From Rhododendron vialii (lineage: Eukaryota; Streptophyta; Magnoliopsida; Ericales; Ericaceae): 64,000 nucleotides of DNA. Positions within the stretch are counted from its first letter, which is position 1; each line of letters opens with the position of its first letter. The notes beneath the pieces were generated by a model. The model was given only the letters and a program-made list of their open reading frames with translations. It was not told where the DNA came from and searched no databases. Shown in pieces: positions 25,745 through 37,640 of this stretch. The position numbers were made by a program, and so were the translations under genes. Location of the stretch: NCBI RefSeq assembly GCF_030253575.1, contig NC_080564.1:4260501-4324500 (forward strand), given 5' to 3'.

Positions 25745-27034
25745 TTCTATGCATAGTTATGCAATAAACTCGAATCGCATAGTTGTGATAAACTCCAATG
25801 AGTATATATACATGTTGTGAATGTCTTCTATTACCGCTATATCACATGTAATCACAAATTATTCAAGTCCCGAGTGTCTATACTGGTACTTGAAACATTT
25901 CAAAAATTCGATGTGGCCCAGATGGTGTCAAAATCTAGCTAGGAAGCATAGGCTCCAATGATTGCAAAGTTTCTTGATTACAAAAACTCCTGACAATAGT
26001 TTTTCCCCCAAACCAACAAAGCTAGCAAAAAATCAAAAGAAAAAAAAAAAGTGAAAAGAAAAAGGCAAGAATCCAACTGGCTTTCGCTATTGCTGAGAAT
26101 TCTCAAAGAAAACAGCTAAACTTTTACTTTCGAGTGATGCAAAAACTAGGATGCTGCTTCTTACCAGGTAATCAATCATACACGAAGCACTGGTCTAGTT
26201 CCATGAGAAATAAAGACAGGGTTTTCTCAGTCCAGAAAGAGGAAGGTAGGTTCAAGATTGCATTCCAGGGAGGCAAAAAGAATGGCCAAAATGGAATAAA
26301 AGGGAAAGGAGAAAAAGATAACGGATGTCTGAGATTCAACAAACTATATATCTAACCAAAATTCAACTAAAAGAAAGAAAAGAAGATACTACATTGAAGT
26401 GGCAAATAGAAGGGATGTTGGAGACATACACACACACACACACGGTTTGCAATTAAAGAGTAGGTTTCCCATTTAGTTCATAAGTGGATACTATCATATC
26501 ATACAAGGCCAAAAATCCTCTCTAGAACTGAGAGAAACTCCATTAATATGACTATGAAACTCTATATGTGTTCAAACAAATCTACTCAGCACTCCATCAA
26601 GATCTAAAGGGAACAAAATCTTTAGAAAATACCACTATTATCAACACACCTTTGGCAATCAAACCAGAAGTTAAGCCCCAAACCCAAAAATCTATTTGGC
26701 CCCTGCACAGTTCCACCTGCACATTCCAGACCAAAATCAACATTAAAATTGCAGCTTGTATAGGATTGTGTTTGTATTGAAAAAGAGTGGACCCATGAGC
26801 ACCTGCAATTGGAGCCTTGAGATGGAGCTGTGGAGAGAAAAAAAGATGGAGCAAACCCAATACAGTAGTACTAATCCCTATTGAATTCTCACTTCAGCCA
26901 TATCTTTTCTCTCACTCTTTGCAATTATACAACACAAGAAACCCATCAACCTCCCCACCAAAAAGAAACAATATCTTCATAATTTATAAAAAAATTCAAT
27001 AGTATTTCTATACGTATATATATCATCTCCAAAT
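25745..27034 (-). other. TCP20 3' region
   Basis: Non-coding sequence downstream of the TCP gene, with a poly(A) run at 26040-26050 and an (AC)8 microsatellite at 26428-26443. The 3' UTR probably covers the right part of it. No other gene is recognised. Confidence 0.4.
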
Positions 27035-27868
27035 CTACTGCCCAGACCCTTGAGAATCATCCTTAGAAACTGCTTGCTGACTATGAGGACTCAAACTATG
27101 CTGCTGCTGCTGTTGTTGCATTCTAGCTTGCCCCATCTGCTGGTAAATCTGGCTCAAAGCCTGAGTGTTCAAAACCCCAATATGCTGCCCATCTTGTGAC
27201 AACCCCAGCTCCAGCCCAGGCACTTGATTGTTATTCCCACCCCCAGCTCCACCCAAAATTGAAGTGAAACTCATTGGACCCATGTTCCCTTGTGGCAAGT
27301 CAAACCCAGTAAACCCTATCTTCTGCAAGTAACTTGACCCCCCTTCATTATTTCCCAAATTACCCCCAGATGACGTTGGCTGAAACCCATACCCACCCGG
27401 CCACAACCCCGCCGCCGCCGCCGCGGTGGCCATGTGGGCCGTGGTGGGTCTGCCCAGGTTGGGCCAAAGGGCCCTACTCGGCCCACCACCCAACTCATCA
27501 ATACTCTGCTGCAGCCCAGCAGAAACAGAACTGCCCTGTTGGGAAACGGAGCCGCCGGCCGCCGTCAGCGCCGAAGCCGGAATGGTCCCGGTTCCGGTGG
27601 CGGCGATAATCGACGGCTCGGCCTGCTGCAGGAGCCACTGGATGGTCTCGCCGTCGGACTTGTGGCCCAGCTCCCTGGTCAGCTGGAAGATTCTGGCGGC
27701 GCAGAGGGCGGGCATGCGTATCCTCCGACCTCGGCCTTCGACCTTGGTGTGCCGGTCTTTGTTTGAGCTGCGCTTGGGGGCCAACTGCTTCTTCGATGGG
27801 TCTTCTTGTTTCTCGGCGACTACAATTTGCAAATCCTTGATTTCTTGGGGTTTTGTGGTGGCGTTCAT
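27035..27868 (-). CDS. TCP20: Class I TCP transcription factor, TCP20-like
   Basis: Single-exon frame of 277 residues. The TCP domain (about residues 32-90) contains [18 protein letters not shown] (basic part), [20 protein letters not shown] (helix I) and [15 protein letters not shown] (helix II), which is the class I (PCF) form. A TCP20-type frame surrounds it: [12 protein letters not shown] before, [13 protein letters not shown] after, then [18 protein letters not shown] and IYQQMGQAR, and the end KDDSQGSGQ. Class I TCPs bind GGNCCCAC-like sites and site II motifs (TGGGCC), as found in ribosomal-protein promoters. The C-terminal part has an Ala run, a six-Gln run and Gly-rich spacers. The N-terminus before the EIKD motif is shorter than in most homologues, so the start at 27868 is the best visible ATG but may not be the only one. 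A small upstream frame lies at 27932-27897. Confidence 0.93.
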   Translation of the reverse strand: MNATTKPQEIKDLQIVVAEKQEDPSKKQLAPKRSSNKDRHTKVEGRGRRIRMPALCAARIFQLTRELGHKSDGETIQWLLQQAEPSIIAATGTGTIPASALTAAGGSVSQQGSSVSAGLQQSIDELGGGPSRALWPNLGRPTTAHMATAAAAAGLWPGGYGFQPTSSGGNLGNNEGGSSYLQKIGFTGFDLPQGNMGPMSFTSILGGAGGGNNNQVPGLELGLSQDGQHIGVLNTQALSQIYQQMGQARMQQQQQQHSLSPHSQQAVSKDDSQGSGQ

Positions 27869-27896
27869 GTTGGGGTTTGTGAGGGTGGAGAAATTG

Positions 27897-27932
27897 TTAC
27901 CAGGGTTTGAGGCCTTGGGAGTTGGGATTCAT
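27897..27932 (-). promoter_or_regulatory. Upstream ORF in the TCP20 leader
   Basis: ATG at 27932 opens an 11-codon frame ([11 protein letters not shown]) that stops at 27897, 28 bases before the main ATG and in another frame. The main frame itself stays open upstream ([14 protein letters not shown]) until a TGA overlapping this ATG. Whether it is translated is unknown. Confidence 0.45.
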
Positions 27933-28370
27933 GAACAGGGGGATGTGTGTTTGTGGGGGATATATTGATTAAAAAAATGAGGATTAAAAAAATGAGGAAA
28001 TGGGGTTGGAGTTTTTGATTGATGAAGGTGACATCACGACTAAAAGGAAGAAAATTGGAAAGGGAAATGGCCTAATGGGTGTTGGTCTTTGATAGGGGTT
28101 CACTGTTTTGGCAAAGGAATGTGACAAGAATTTTGTTGTCGCAAGAACGTAGCTGCAGTACTCTCTCGTCTTAAATTTTCTGTGGTTTGGTAATCTCGTA
28201 TCAACTTTACGAGAGTGCAATTTTGTTCATATTTCTTAAAAGATGATACATTACCCTCCTTTTTATTGGTTACAATGGTATGGATTCCACCATAAAGTAA
28301 TGTCATGCTTACCATGCAATACACTTTTTGGTAATCATGACATTATTTTGTTTTGTGATGGAGTCTATAT

Positions 28371-28727
28371 TAGAGGTGTGCAAAAAAACTGAAGTCCGAC
28401 GGACCCGACCCGACCCGAGGGGTTTCGGGCGGGTCCGAACATATGGTTCGGTCGGGTACGGGTACACTTTTCCAAAAAAATCAATTTTCGGTTCGGGGCT
28501 CGGGGTGCTGTTTTTTTCTTACCCGACCCAACCAACCCGACAAAAAAGGCAACGAATTCATGTAATTTACTTCGGTTTTGGTCGGACCCGACCCGACCCG
28601 ACCAAAAAAATCGGTTACACGGACGGGTATCTCCCCTCCTTCGGTTCAGGTGCCAAAAAAGTGTTAACCGACTAGTTGGGTCGGGTTCGGGGCCGAACCC
28701 GACCTGTCCGACCCGTGCACACCCCTA
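28371..28727. mobile_element. hAT-type MITE, perfect 8-bp TSD
   Basis: A 357-bp element with ends TAGAGGTGTGCA and GTGCACACCCCTA, flanked by perfect GTCTATAT duplications (28363-28370 and 28728-28735). Subterminal sequence consists of repeated GACCCGACCCGA and GGTCGGGT-type strings. The open frame inside is an artefact of the repeats. It lies about 500 bp upstream of TCP20. Confidence 0.9.
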
Positions 28728-31055
28728 GTCTATATCATTTCAATCAATAGGAAAGAAGGTAATGTTCACCCTCTTAAGTAGAGGGTGAACAAAACTCAAC
28801 TCACTTATGAGCATCTTGATTGAACTCTTATTCGGTCTTGTTAAAGAAAAGTCATTCACGTCGGATTATAAGAATTCCTAACAAATTACTAGTTCTATTT
28901 TTTTTTGCGTCATGGCCTCAAAAGTCGAACCCTAAACAATTTCTCTGTCTTGATTTTCACTCTCGATTTTACATCTCTTTTGCGCAAGCCCCCTCTCTCG
29001 CAAGCCCTAAAACCCCTCTCCCTCCAATTCGGGGGTTGTCGCCTCTACCACCTCCACCTCTCCCCCTCTCTCTACTCGCCAGCCACCTTTCCACCTCGCA
29101 ATCATCTCTTCGAAGCCCTCCGCTGCCTCCACTGTCCAATATCTATCAGTCACAGTGATGGAGGATCAAATCCACCTCTCTCGGCACCAATCCAAACCTT
29201 ATGAGGGACACCATACCAGATCACGAAGTTTTAGGATGATTTGGCGCTTCCTCCAGCGAATAGGTGGCCATATCCGAGGTGAGAGCTCCGGCGAACGAAG
29301 GTTTTTTATTGCGTTTTTTTATTCTAGTTTGTTCTTCTTGTCTCCTTGAATTTACTAATTTTTCTATTCCATGTATGGGACTTTTCCTATCCTCGGTGAG
29401 TATTGCTTCATTGTATTTGGTGAGATCTTTACCCAATTCATATGAACAACCCGAAAGTCGAGGGAACGTTCTTCCTAATGAAGGGCTCCGAATTTCGGGT
29501 GTTTGTAGCTTTTTAGGAATTTTATGATGATAGAAAAAATTTACATATCTCTCTCGCTTTTAATTTGGACCAAGAAGCTGATATTACTATTCATCTAATC
29601 ATGTGTACCACGGATTTAATTATGTTTTGTAATCAAACATTTGGATCAGTTTCAACATTCTTGATCAAGTAGTAATTGTAAAACTTGAAGTTAATTATCA
29701 GACAAATATCATTAATCTATTATAGTTGCACTATCAGTTATGATTTTTTATTTTGTCCATAAACCTGCTAATCATGAATCACGCGTATTCATTGATTATT
29801 ATCCTTGCACATTTGGAATTTCGATCACTTCTTTTAGTATTTTCTCCATTTTCTATGCAACTTAGAAAAATGATTGTCGCACTCTTCTTTCCGCTCTTTC
29901 TCTCGCATTATTGACATTAAATAACTGAATTGCCCTCCACATGGAAAGATTGTCTGATAATTTTTCATGAATAAAGGTATGTGATGATAAAAGAATACTA
30001 CTTCAGTAATCATTTTCCAAAATAATTTTAAAGGTGCTCCAAAAAAAATTCTACCGTCGTCCTCTTTATTCAGTCTTCCTTTCTCTTTTTCGATTACTCA
30101 GATGCTCGGTTCAACCAATGCGCACCTCGACTCGTCCCGAGAGATTGATTAGTCTTTTTTTCGCTAGTCTAAATCGTAACTTATTTACTATTCCTCTTTT
30201 CCACCATGACTGATGAGGTTTGACCAGGAGAGGTCTTTCAACTTGCATTTTTTCCCCTCATCTGATCTCTATTCCCACAGTGTGGGGTTGTTTTTCCCTA
30301 CTCCATCATTATTCCCCCTACCCTGCTTACCATTATTGCAACAACAACAATACAAAGATGACATCTCTTGTAAGGGACTCAAAGGTCCAGTTGGAGCCTT
30401 GGTCATGTGACACGTGTCAATCAATGAATGGGGTAGTAGAGTTGCTTCAAGCCCACTCTAGGCCCATGCTCAAGGATATATAAGTACTCTTTTTCTAGAA
30501 ATGGATTAAAGAAGGTAATAGTGGATTAATGAAATGATCAACAAGAAGTCATGGACATTTTATAAATGGCAGTTGCAAGGATTGGGGTCAAAGGTTCAAA
30601 TTTTTAAAGAGGTCAAAGTGAAATTATCAAAATTTTAAAGGGGTGAATTTTTTTTATTTTATTTTGAACATTAAATTGTAGATTAAGAAATGAGATTACT
30701 CAAAAGTTTAAAGTGTCGTGGCCCTCATTCATATATCGAATAAATAGAATAAAAATTGAGTCTTAACGTAATAGTAGTGAATGACCAATCACTAAGAAAG
30801 CTTTTAAATGTGACACAACTTTAAGATATACCGAAACTAGAATTCCTCTTTGTTGTTGTTTTCATCTTTTTAAACATGCCTATAAAATTAAAATAGCAAA
30901 AAAAAAACCCATCCTGCTAAGGTTCTTATTTTTTAACTACATATTTTTAGCTTTACGAGACATGTCATTCTCACACACTATATCACCTTTAATTCAAAGA
31001 ATAAGTACTTATTTTCGTTAGTAGAACACACCCTTAATACAGCCAAAATGGGATG

Positions 31056-31173
31056 AAAATGGAGACATGGCTTTAAATTCTTCTAATGACGTCTTTACGA
31101 AATTGAATGTTTGGAAAATGGAGACATGGCTTTAAATTCTTCTAATGACGTCTTTACGAAATTAAATGTTTGG
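31056..31173. repeat. 59-bp tandem duplication
   Basis: Two direct copies starting with AAAATGGAGACATGGC, offset by 59 bp and nearly identical (one GAATG/AAATG change). Non-coding. Confidence 0.9.
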
Positions 31174-31542
31174 TAAAGACTCTTACTGATATCTGATTTA
31201 ATTGATTTTTTTACAGTGACTCCAAACAAAGTATTACTACAAAATAAGCAGTTACATCATTTTTTTTGCAACCCTAGACAGTCTCTCAATATCATCTGTA
31301 CTTAGGGTCTTTTGGTCCCTCCCTTTGCTGTACCCACCATCACTCAAATGTTACATTAATCCCTCTTAAGAATTTTGAGTGGAGGCCAATAAACGGCTGA
31401 AAGTGACAGGGAAGTCCCTTGAATTACTCCCTTGACAAAGATGCCCCAATTAATCTTCTTCTCTTCATTATAAGTAGCAGGTAACCCAAATTTCAATTCC
31501 GCGTTGAACAGCAATACTTTATGGACTAGTGGTTTGCACATC

Positions 31543-31544
<2 letters not shown>

Positions 31545-31576
<32 letters not shown>
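31545..31576. repeat. (GA)16 microsatellite
   Basis: Uninterrupted GA dinucleotide run of 32 bp. Confidence 0.95.
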
Positions 31577-31579
<3 letters not shown>

Positions 31580-32377
31580 TGTAACCCTTTCAAGCAGGAA
31601 AGGATCTAAAAATTTGCATCCAATTGATCTGACTCAAAAGATATTCCGCGCATGTAGAAAATTCAAAACAAGATTTATCCACCCTTTTTCCCAAGTTTTT
31701 TTTTTTTATGTCAAAAGTGCGATTTTAGATTTTTTTTTATTTTATTAAATCTTGTTTTGGCCAGTAAGGATAATTTTAGATGTAACATACTTTATAGATA
31801 AGGGCAAAGGCAGCGTGAATAAGAGTACAAGTAAAGTCACTTGATCTTACTTTCTTTAATTTCTCAGCAAGAAGTTTATATTTTGCACTAAATATGTACC
31901 ATTTGGACCCGATAGTAATACTAAATCACATTTCTTTCGAACAAAAATTTAGTGATAATTTTTTTGGCCAAGTAACCATTAGCTCAACTCGATAGTGCCT
32001 TCACGACTCACAAGCTCGCCTTCTAATTTGGTTTTGCAAAACAGGAAATGCAATTATATGCATACATACACATCATCGGTTTTTTTTTTTATTTGGATTG
32101 TTTACTTCCTAAAAATTAATGTAGTAAATGAAAAACAATAATCGATCGTTTTAAATTTCCCTTCATGTTTAACCATGCCGGCGTAATTTGATTCGATCAA
32201 ATTTCAAGGTGAGAAAAACAAAAATATCGATGCTTAATCATATTTTGCACGCAACTTAGAAAACTGAGATATAAAAATCACCGAATATATTTCAATAATT
32301 GTTCCACCTTCTAGATGCGTGGGTACCGTTATCGTTTCAGAGTCAACTGTATAAAAGTCAATCTGTGTGTGGACGCT

Positions 32378-32506
32378 GCCCAAATCCTTCAAATTTGGAG
32401 GACAAATCAGCTCACATCTGTCAAGGTTAGCCATGTCTATCAAGAAGAAAATAAATACGCAGACGTCCTTGTTAAGAAAGCTCTCACAGTCTCATTAATG
32501 CTTTAG
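32378..32506 (+). pseudogene. RNase H-like fragment of a LINE-type retroelement
   Basis: The frame reads VSHVYQEENKYADVLVKKAL near its end, matching the last conserved stretch of plant RNase H domains (pattern HVxREGNxxADxLAKxA) found in LINE-type elements and LINE-derived host frames. Only this short tail is visible; there is no reverse transcriptase nearby. It is best read as a degraded fragment. Confidence 0.5.
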
Positions 32507-34411
32507 GATTTATCTCTTTTTATGTTGCACCGTCTCTTTTTATGTTGCACCACTAGTGGTGTTATTTCAATTGCAAGAAGGCAATGTAGGAGTTAAATAC
32601 CGGAGACTTATTATTGCTTAATCTAGTTTAACTCATTCATTACCCGCAAACAAAAAAAAGAAGAAAAATTAATCGTTCGGTTTGGTTACTATAAGTATAT
32701 GGATGTTTGAAATACAAAAACATCCCCTTCCCATTTTGTTATTGTGCGTCTAAATTAAAAAAAAAAAAAACCAAGAAGAAGAAGAAGAAGAAAATAACAA
32801 CCACGCGAGGTTGGCAAGTAGCCAACCACGGCCTAGAAACCCAAAGTGGAACACCCAGAAACCCACAAAGCACACCTCCCCTGCAGGGCAAAGGATCAAG
32901 CATCGTGCTGAGGAGCCTTAATTATATTGACCCTTCCATCATCTTGGGCTTCCATTATCATGATTTTGCTTATAATTTTCTCATGATCATCTCCCACATA
33001 ATCAACACCCATGATCATTGTTAGTAACCAAGCAGCCTTAGGCCCTCAGCAACATTTAGGCTAATCCTGTACCTATTGTGCGCCTTCTTTTGAAATAGAT
33101 AATATGACGTTGCATGTTGCTGCTGCAGATTTGCACAATACACATTTTTGCTTCTTTTTGCCACCCCTCTTCTTGCAACATTTCTTCAATCGACTTCCGC
33201 TTCCATATTTTCCTTTCCCAGTATCCTTTAGTATGTATCATCCGCTAATTGCGGTCCACAAGCAGTTGGATTCATTCCCTCAAACGGAGCTTGACCATCC
33301 ACCTCATAAAATAAATTTATCTAAATTCAAAATAATTCTGCACTCATTCCTTCTCTCTTTATCAAAATTCCTCCACATGTACGTGGTTCAGTGGAATTAA
33401 AGTAGATGGCTTTTATAATGATCTCTAGGCTGACCATCTCTAGTTCAGCAACCTATTCATAATTAAGAATGTAATAGTTGGGAAAACATTAGTCCAAATG
33501 GTAGCCTTTTTCTATTGTCAAGGTTCAAAAGGAATCGACTTGGCATGATTGTTGTCTCTCCTTAGTACTAAAGAGAAACTGCGTGCAACCTACAAAGAAG
33601 AAACTGAAAATTACTAGCAGTACGACTTAACATGTCATAAATAAAACATGCACTACCATTTCATGGAATGCAGTTTCTGTCATCTAAGTTGAAGTACCAC
33701 GTACGTGGCATTGCTCGCGTGGTGTTTTTCCAGAAAAACACGTAACCCACAGCAAAATCTAATTATATGAATTTGTTCATCTGTACACTTTTACGGACAT
33801 GTAACACAAGTGCATGAACTCCCACTTGACAGCTAGCGCCACTTCCGAACCCAAGTCTTAGCTCTGCCACTCCCATATACTTACTCTTAGATCCAACATC
33901 AATGCGTTATAGTGAAGGATCGCAACACCATAAGATGGTACTCTAAGGACACTGATAATTTTATGTTACCCACATCGTATATTTTATAGTGTGCTCGATC
34001 ATTTCTCATTTGTAGGAAGTACCACGTGACGATGCTAGATGGTATATATTCTGGATCGATACCTAATCATTTCCCCTCTATCCTGATAACTTCTGCTTTT
34101 CTTTTTGCATTCCTGATCTAAACTTGATTACCAAGCAACTTGATGGGTTTTTCTTCTTTTTCTTTCTCCTTCTTTGCCTTTTTTTAATTCTAAGTTTTGC
34201 TTTGTTGGTGTGCTGATAATTAAGTAGTGGTGGGAGTGGCTATGTGTGCTAGTGATTGCATTGCTTGTCACTTGTGTTTCCCATATTGCAGACAGAGGCG
34301 GCCCCCTCATTTGAATGTTTAATTAGCTGTTTAAATACTATATCATCTCATGAACTCAAAGCTCGAGTGGGAAAAAGATCTCGCTTTTACAGGGATATAT
34401 ATATACACACA

Positions 34412-34760
34412 CAAATGTTTAAGTCCACATCTCTTACGGTCCACACCGTCCACAACTCTCATTTCCTGATCAAATTTTGATGATCCGAACCATTCAATAT
34501 GTGCAAAACGTGATTTTAAGGATACACGCGACAAATCAGCAAAAAAAATGACAGGAAAGAGCTTGATTTGAGTAGTTTTTTATTGAACCGTTCAATAAAA
34601 AACTGTTTGGATGAAGCCCTTCCTAATCATTTTTTTTTACTGATTTTTCGCTGGTACCCTTAAAATCACGTTCTAATTACATTGAGCGGTTCGGATCATC
34701 GAAATTCAATCAGAAAATAGGAGGTCCGGATCATAAGAGGTCCGGACTTGATCAGGTCTG
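34412..34760. mobile_element. Fold-back element in a TA microsatellite, copy 1
   Basis: Two inverted arms of about 165 bp meet near 34590. Matching strings are GATGATCCGAACCATTCAAT on the left and, reversed on the right, GATGATCCGAACCGCTCAAT; and AAATCAGCAAAAAAAATGA with AAATCAGTAAAAAAAAATGA. TATATA runs flank both sides (34389-34398 and 34760-34778). It is the same family as 59381. Non-coding. Confidence 0.8.
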
Positions 34761-34778
34761 ATATATATATATATATAT

Positions 34779-35949
34779 CGATCGACATGTATCTATATAT
34801 ATGTATTTACCAGGGGCCCGTAATGCATCTCCGTACGCTTCACTGCAATTTCATCATCGCAATCCGAGCTATTTAAATTGTAGAATTTGTTGAGTAGATC
34901 ATTCCGGAAAAAATTTATCATTAGCCATTTGGTCGGCCAACATTCGTTATACGAAAATGAATAGTCAATATATAATTTTAAACATGAACTATTAAGAGAA
35001 ATCGTACCCATTCCATTAATTTTCCGTGTATATTGTATCTACACAAGTCTACCTTAACCATGTGGTTACCAATCTCTGATTAACTTGATTTTTAGTACAA
35101 CTGTCATGTTCAACAAGCTCCAGCTACAAATAATAACTGAATGGTTTGGATCTCATTGGGATCCGGATCCTCTGTAAAGATTTCTCCTGTAAGGATCATG
35201 TGAGGGTTGCACTACAAACGCGCCAGCACATTGAACACATCCTGAGGCTATAAACAAGACACATTTTTGGGGACAGTAACATCTCGGTGGAGCGTAGCGA
35301 GGCACACTACAATAAGAGGAACAATAACTTTTAAAATCGTCTAATTTATTGGAAAAATCAAGCAGGAGCCTCAATATAATGAAGATTTTTGGTCATCCGG
35401 CAGTTTCATACATACTTCTAATATGAAACTTGACACTCTAGAGAGTTTGCCAGGGTCGTTAATCACCACCCAGTGTACACTCTTTTTTTTTTTTTTTGAA
35501 TGGCACCCAGTGTACACTCCACGTGTAAGCATCAAAACCTATAGATTGATTTTTCTAGATTAAGTGAAAATAAGGAATATTTACCAACATTATCAAATAA
35601 TAACCATTTATCAAGGACGACACAAAACTAAACTAATATGAACCATTTTTTAGTCACGCATCATGATGCAATGGCAACCAATCGAGTAGAGCCTTCTGAA
35701 GGAGCAATCAAGCCATTTGATAGATTTCAATTTGTTCTACGATACAAAGTTGTCGAAATCATGAAAAACATTATAGATTGAAAGATATACGCAATAGACA
35801 CAAAGAGATAAAAATGAATAATGGACAAATGAAATGGGACGAAGGGAGTACCAGATTGGACCGTATATCTAATGATGGAGTCACATATTATTGGTATTGT
35901 CGCTATTAATCTGATGGAATTACATATCCTATATAATTGGGAATGGGAG
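34779..35949. other. Intergenic stretch without recognised gene
   Basis: AT-rich non-coding sequence. The GTGTACACTC string is repeated near 35472 and 35511 around a poly(T) run. No exon was recognised. Confidence 0.35.
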
Positions 35950-36110
35950 GGGCTGTAGTGCGGCCGATCCAACCGTCCATCTCGGTGCAGACGGTTTGGA
36001 TTTAATCCGAGCTCCTACAAATTTTAACTGTCCATTGTTCGAATGAAAATTTGAACCGTTCATTACCGAGATGGACGGCCGAATTAGCCGCATGTAATGC
36101 AGGGTCTCTT
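35950..36110. mobile_element. Small fold-back MITE
   Basis: Inverted arms share CCGTCCATCTCGGT (about 35969-35982) and ACCGAGATGGACGG (about 36065-36078), with CTGTAGTGCGGC near the left end and CCGCATGTAATGCAG near the right. Similar arms occur at 57290. No firm TSD. Confidence 0.55.
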
Positions 36111-36476
36111 TAGTCTCCGTTAAACAAACAAGCTCTAACTATACCAATTCAAGTTTTTTTTTTTTTTCTTTACATGACCTGATTAGTTTTTTGTCAAAAA
36201 AATAAAATCCAAACTTCTTTTTTTTCATTTAACTTTTTTAGTTTAACCATGATCAGTTCAACTTCGTTGACAAGGAAATGTTGCAAATATGAATCAGGAT
36301 ATATTGGGTGACGCCGTAAGTATTTGCTAACAATTTGGAGGTTTCGAATCTAAAATTTAGGAGGAAGCAAATATCAATCAGGATATATTGTTTCCTTTGG
36401 GTTTCTCCAAACCCACTCCCCAATTATTACCTCAAAGAGTCTTCCCCGAAATCTAAATCGAACAATGATTGACTTA

Positions 36477-36866
36477 AGGTGGGTCTGGATTAAAAAGTTG
36501 AGAGTGACTTTTTTTGGTTCCTATTCAAATTTTTTTGTATTTGTTAGTTTTGCGTCAAACTTTTGTGACTTATTGATTCGTCTTGACGAGAGTAACCGAA
36601 AAAGTAAAAAAAAAAATTGATCGAAACTTATAATTTTTTTTTTGAAAAAGTAAAAATAAGTCAAAAAGTTGTTTTTAGACTTTTTTTTTGTCTTTTTCAT
36701 AAAAATTATGAGTTTCGATAAAATAAAATAAAATTACTTTTTCGGTTCCTCTTATCGGGACGAATCAATAAATCACAAAAGTTTGACGCAAACTAATAAA
36801 TACGAAAAAAATTTGAATAAAGACAAAAAAAAAATTACTCTTAACTTTTTAATCCAAACCCATCCT
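36477..36866. mobile_element. Long-palindrome MITE, TA-type TSD
   Basis: A 390-bp, nearly complete palindrome. The left end is AGGTGGGTCTGGATTAAAAA and the right end reversed is AGGATGGGTTTGGATTAAAA, with TTA/TA next to each end. The arms continue through TTTGCGTCAAAC and GTTTGACGCAAA. It fits a Tc1/mariner or PIF type. Related strings recur in the array at 37790-38340 and around 51840-52010. Confidence 0.75.
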
Positions 36867-36939
36867 TAGATCAAAAGAAAAACAAATACGTGTGAAAGGG
36901 CAATTTCTTCACCACATGAATTAGGAGCACCATGGGAAT

Positions 36940-37435
36940 TAAGGGTCATCATTTAGCCCGAAGGCCCACTCGAAGCCCGCCCGCCCCGGTCCGAGCCCTT
37001 CCAACAGGCGGGCTAGTCCAGCCCAAAGTTTTTATGGGCCGGGCTTGGGCCTATGAATTTTTACTTAGCCCGGCCCGTGAGCCTGCCCGCTGCAAGCCTG
37101 AAAATCTCCTTGTTTTTTTGGAAAAAATAATTTATTGTTTTCAAGTTGTCTATTCATTTGGGGACCAAGAAACCAACTTTAGAGAGTTTTAAAAACTATC
37201 CATATACAAACAGTGTGTGCATGCAAAAAAAACCCCACTTTTGAGGCCATTTTTGAATTCTGACCGTTGTGAGATGGTCTGCTCAAATGCTAGGCTAAGC
37301 CCATGGGTGGGCCTGGGTTTTAAGTTGTCAGTGATAGCCCGGCCTGCGAAAAAATAAAAGCCCACTAAGCCCAGCCCAGCCCGTGGGCGGGCTTGGGTAG
37401 TGACTTGGCTTGGCCCAGCCTGATGATGACCCTTA
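36940..37435. mobile_element. hAT-type non-autonomous element, family TAAGGGTCAT, copy 2
   Basis: A 496-bp element with ends TAAGGGTCATCATTT and GATGATGACCCTTA, flanked by ATGGGAAT (36932-36939) and ATGGGAAC (37436-37443), an 8-bp TSD with one mismatch. The core (AATAATTTATTGTTTTCAAG and flanks) is the reverse complement of the core in 22729-23267, so the two are opposite-orientation copies. No transposase. Confidence 0.9.
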
Positions 37436-37640
37436 ATGGGAACGATCTCTAAAGCTCCACTAGAGAATTGGGGGATGGTGTTGTGCAGTGATATGCGCAA
37501 CACTGTATTGCGCACCTCTGAGTCGTAGAATCATGTATTCGATTGCTCAGATCTCATCTCGACAATAAACGATTCTCAATCCAACGACTTGAATGTGCAC
37601 AATATCAACTCGAAGTCCTCCACTATATCAGGATCCTTTT

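Larger units (their letters stand above)
28736..34411. other. 5.7-kb intergenic stretch without a firm gene
   Basis: Around 28920-29290 a pyrimidine-rich leader-like region is followed by ATG at 29158 and a short frame (MEDQIHLSRHQSKPYEG...), reminiscent of a gene 5' end. I recognise no family and see no downstream exon, so it is not called. The rest is AT-rich with listed small repeats; the open frames at 30213-30483 and 33104-33400 look non-coding. Confidence 0.35.

Noticed and set aside
26817-27968. Plus-strand frames opposite TCP20 (up to 180 residues)
   Set aside because: They mirror the GC-rich coding strand of the TCP gene; no family similarity and no leader or splice support.
29155-29349. 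Possible gene start MEDQIHLSRH...
   Set aside because: A leader-like sequence precedes it, but the frame ends quickly in T-rich DNA and no downstream exon was recognised.
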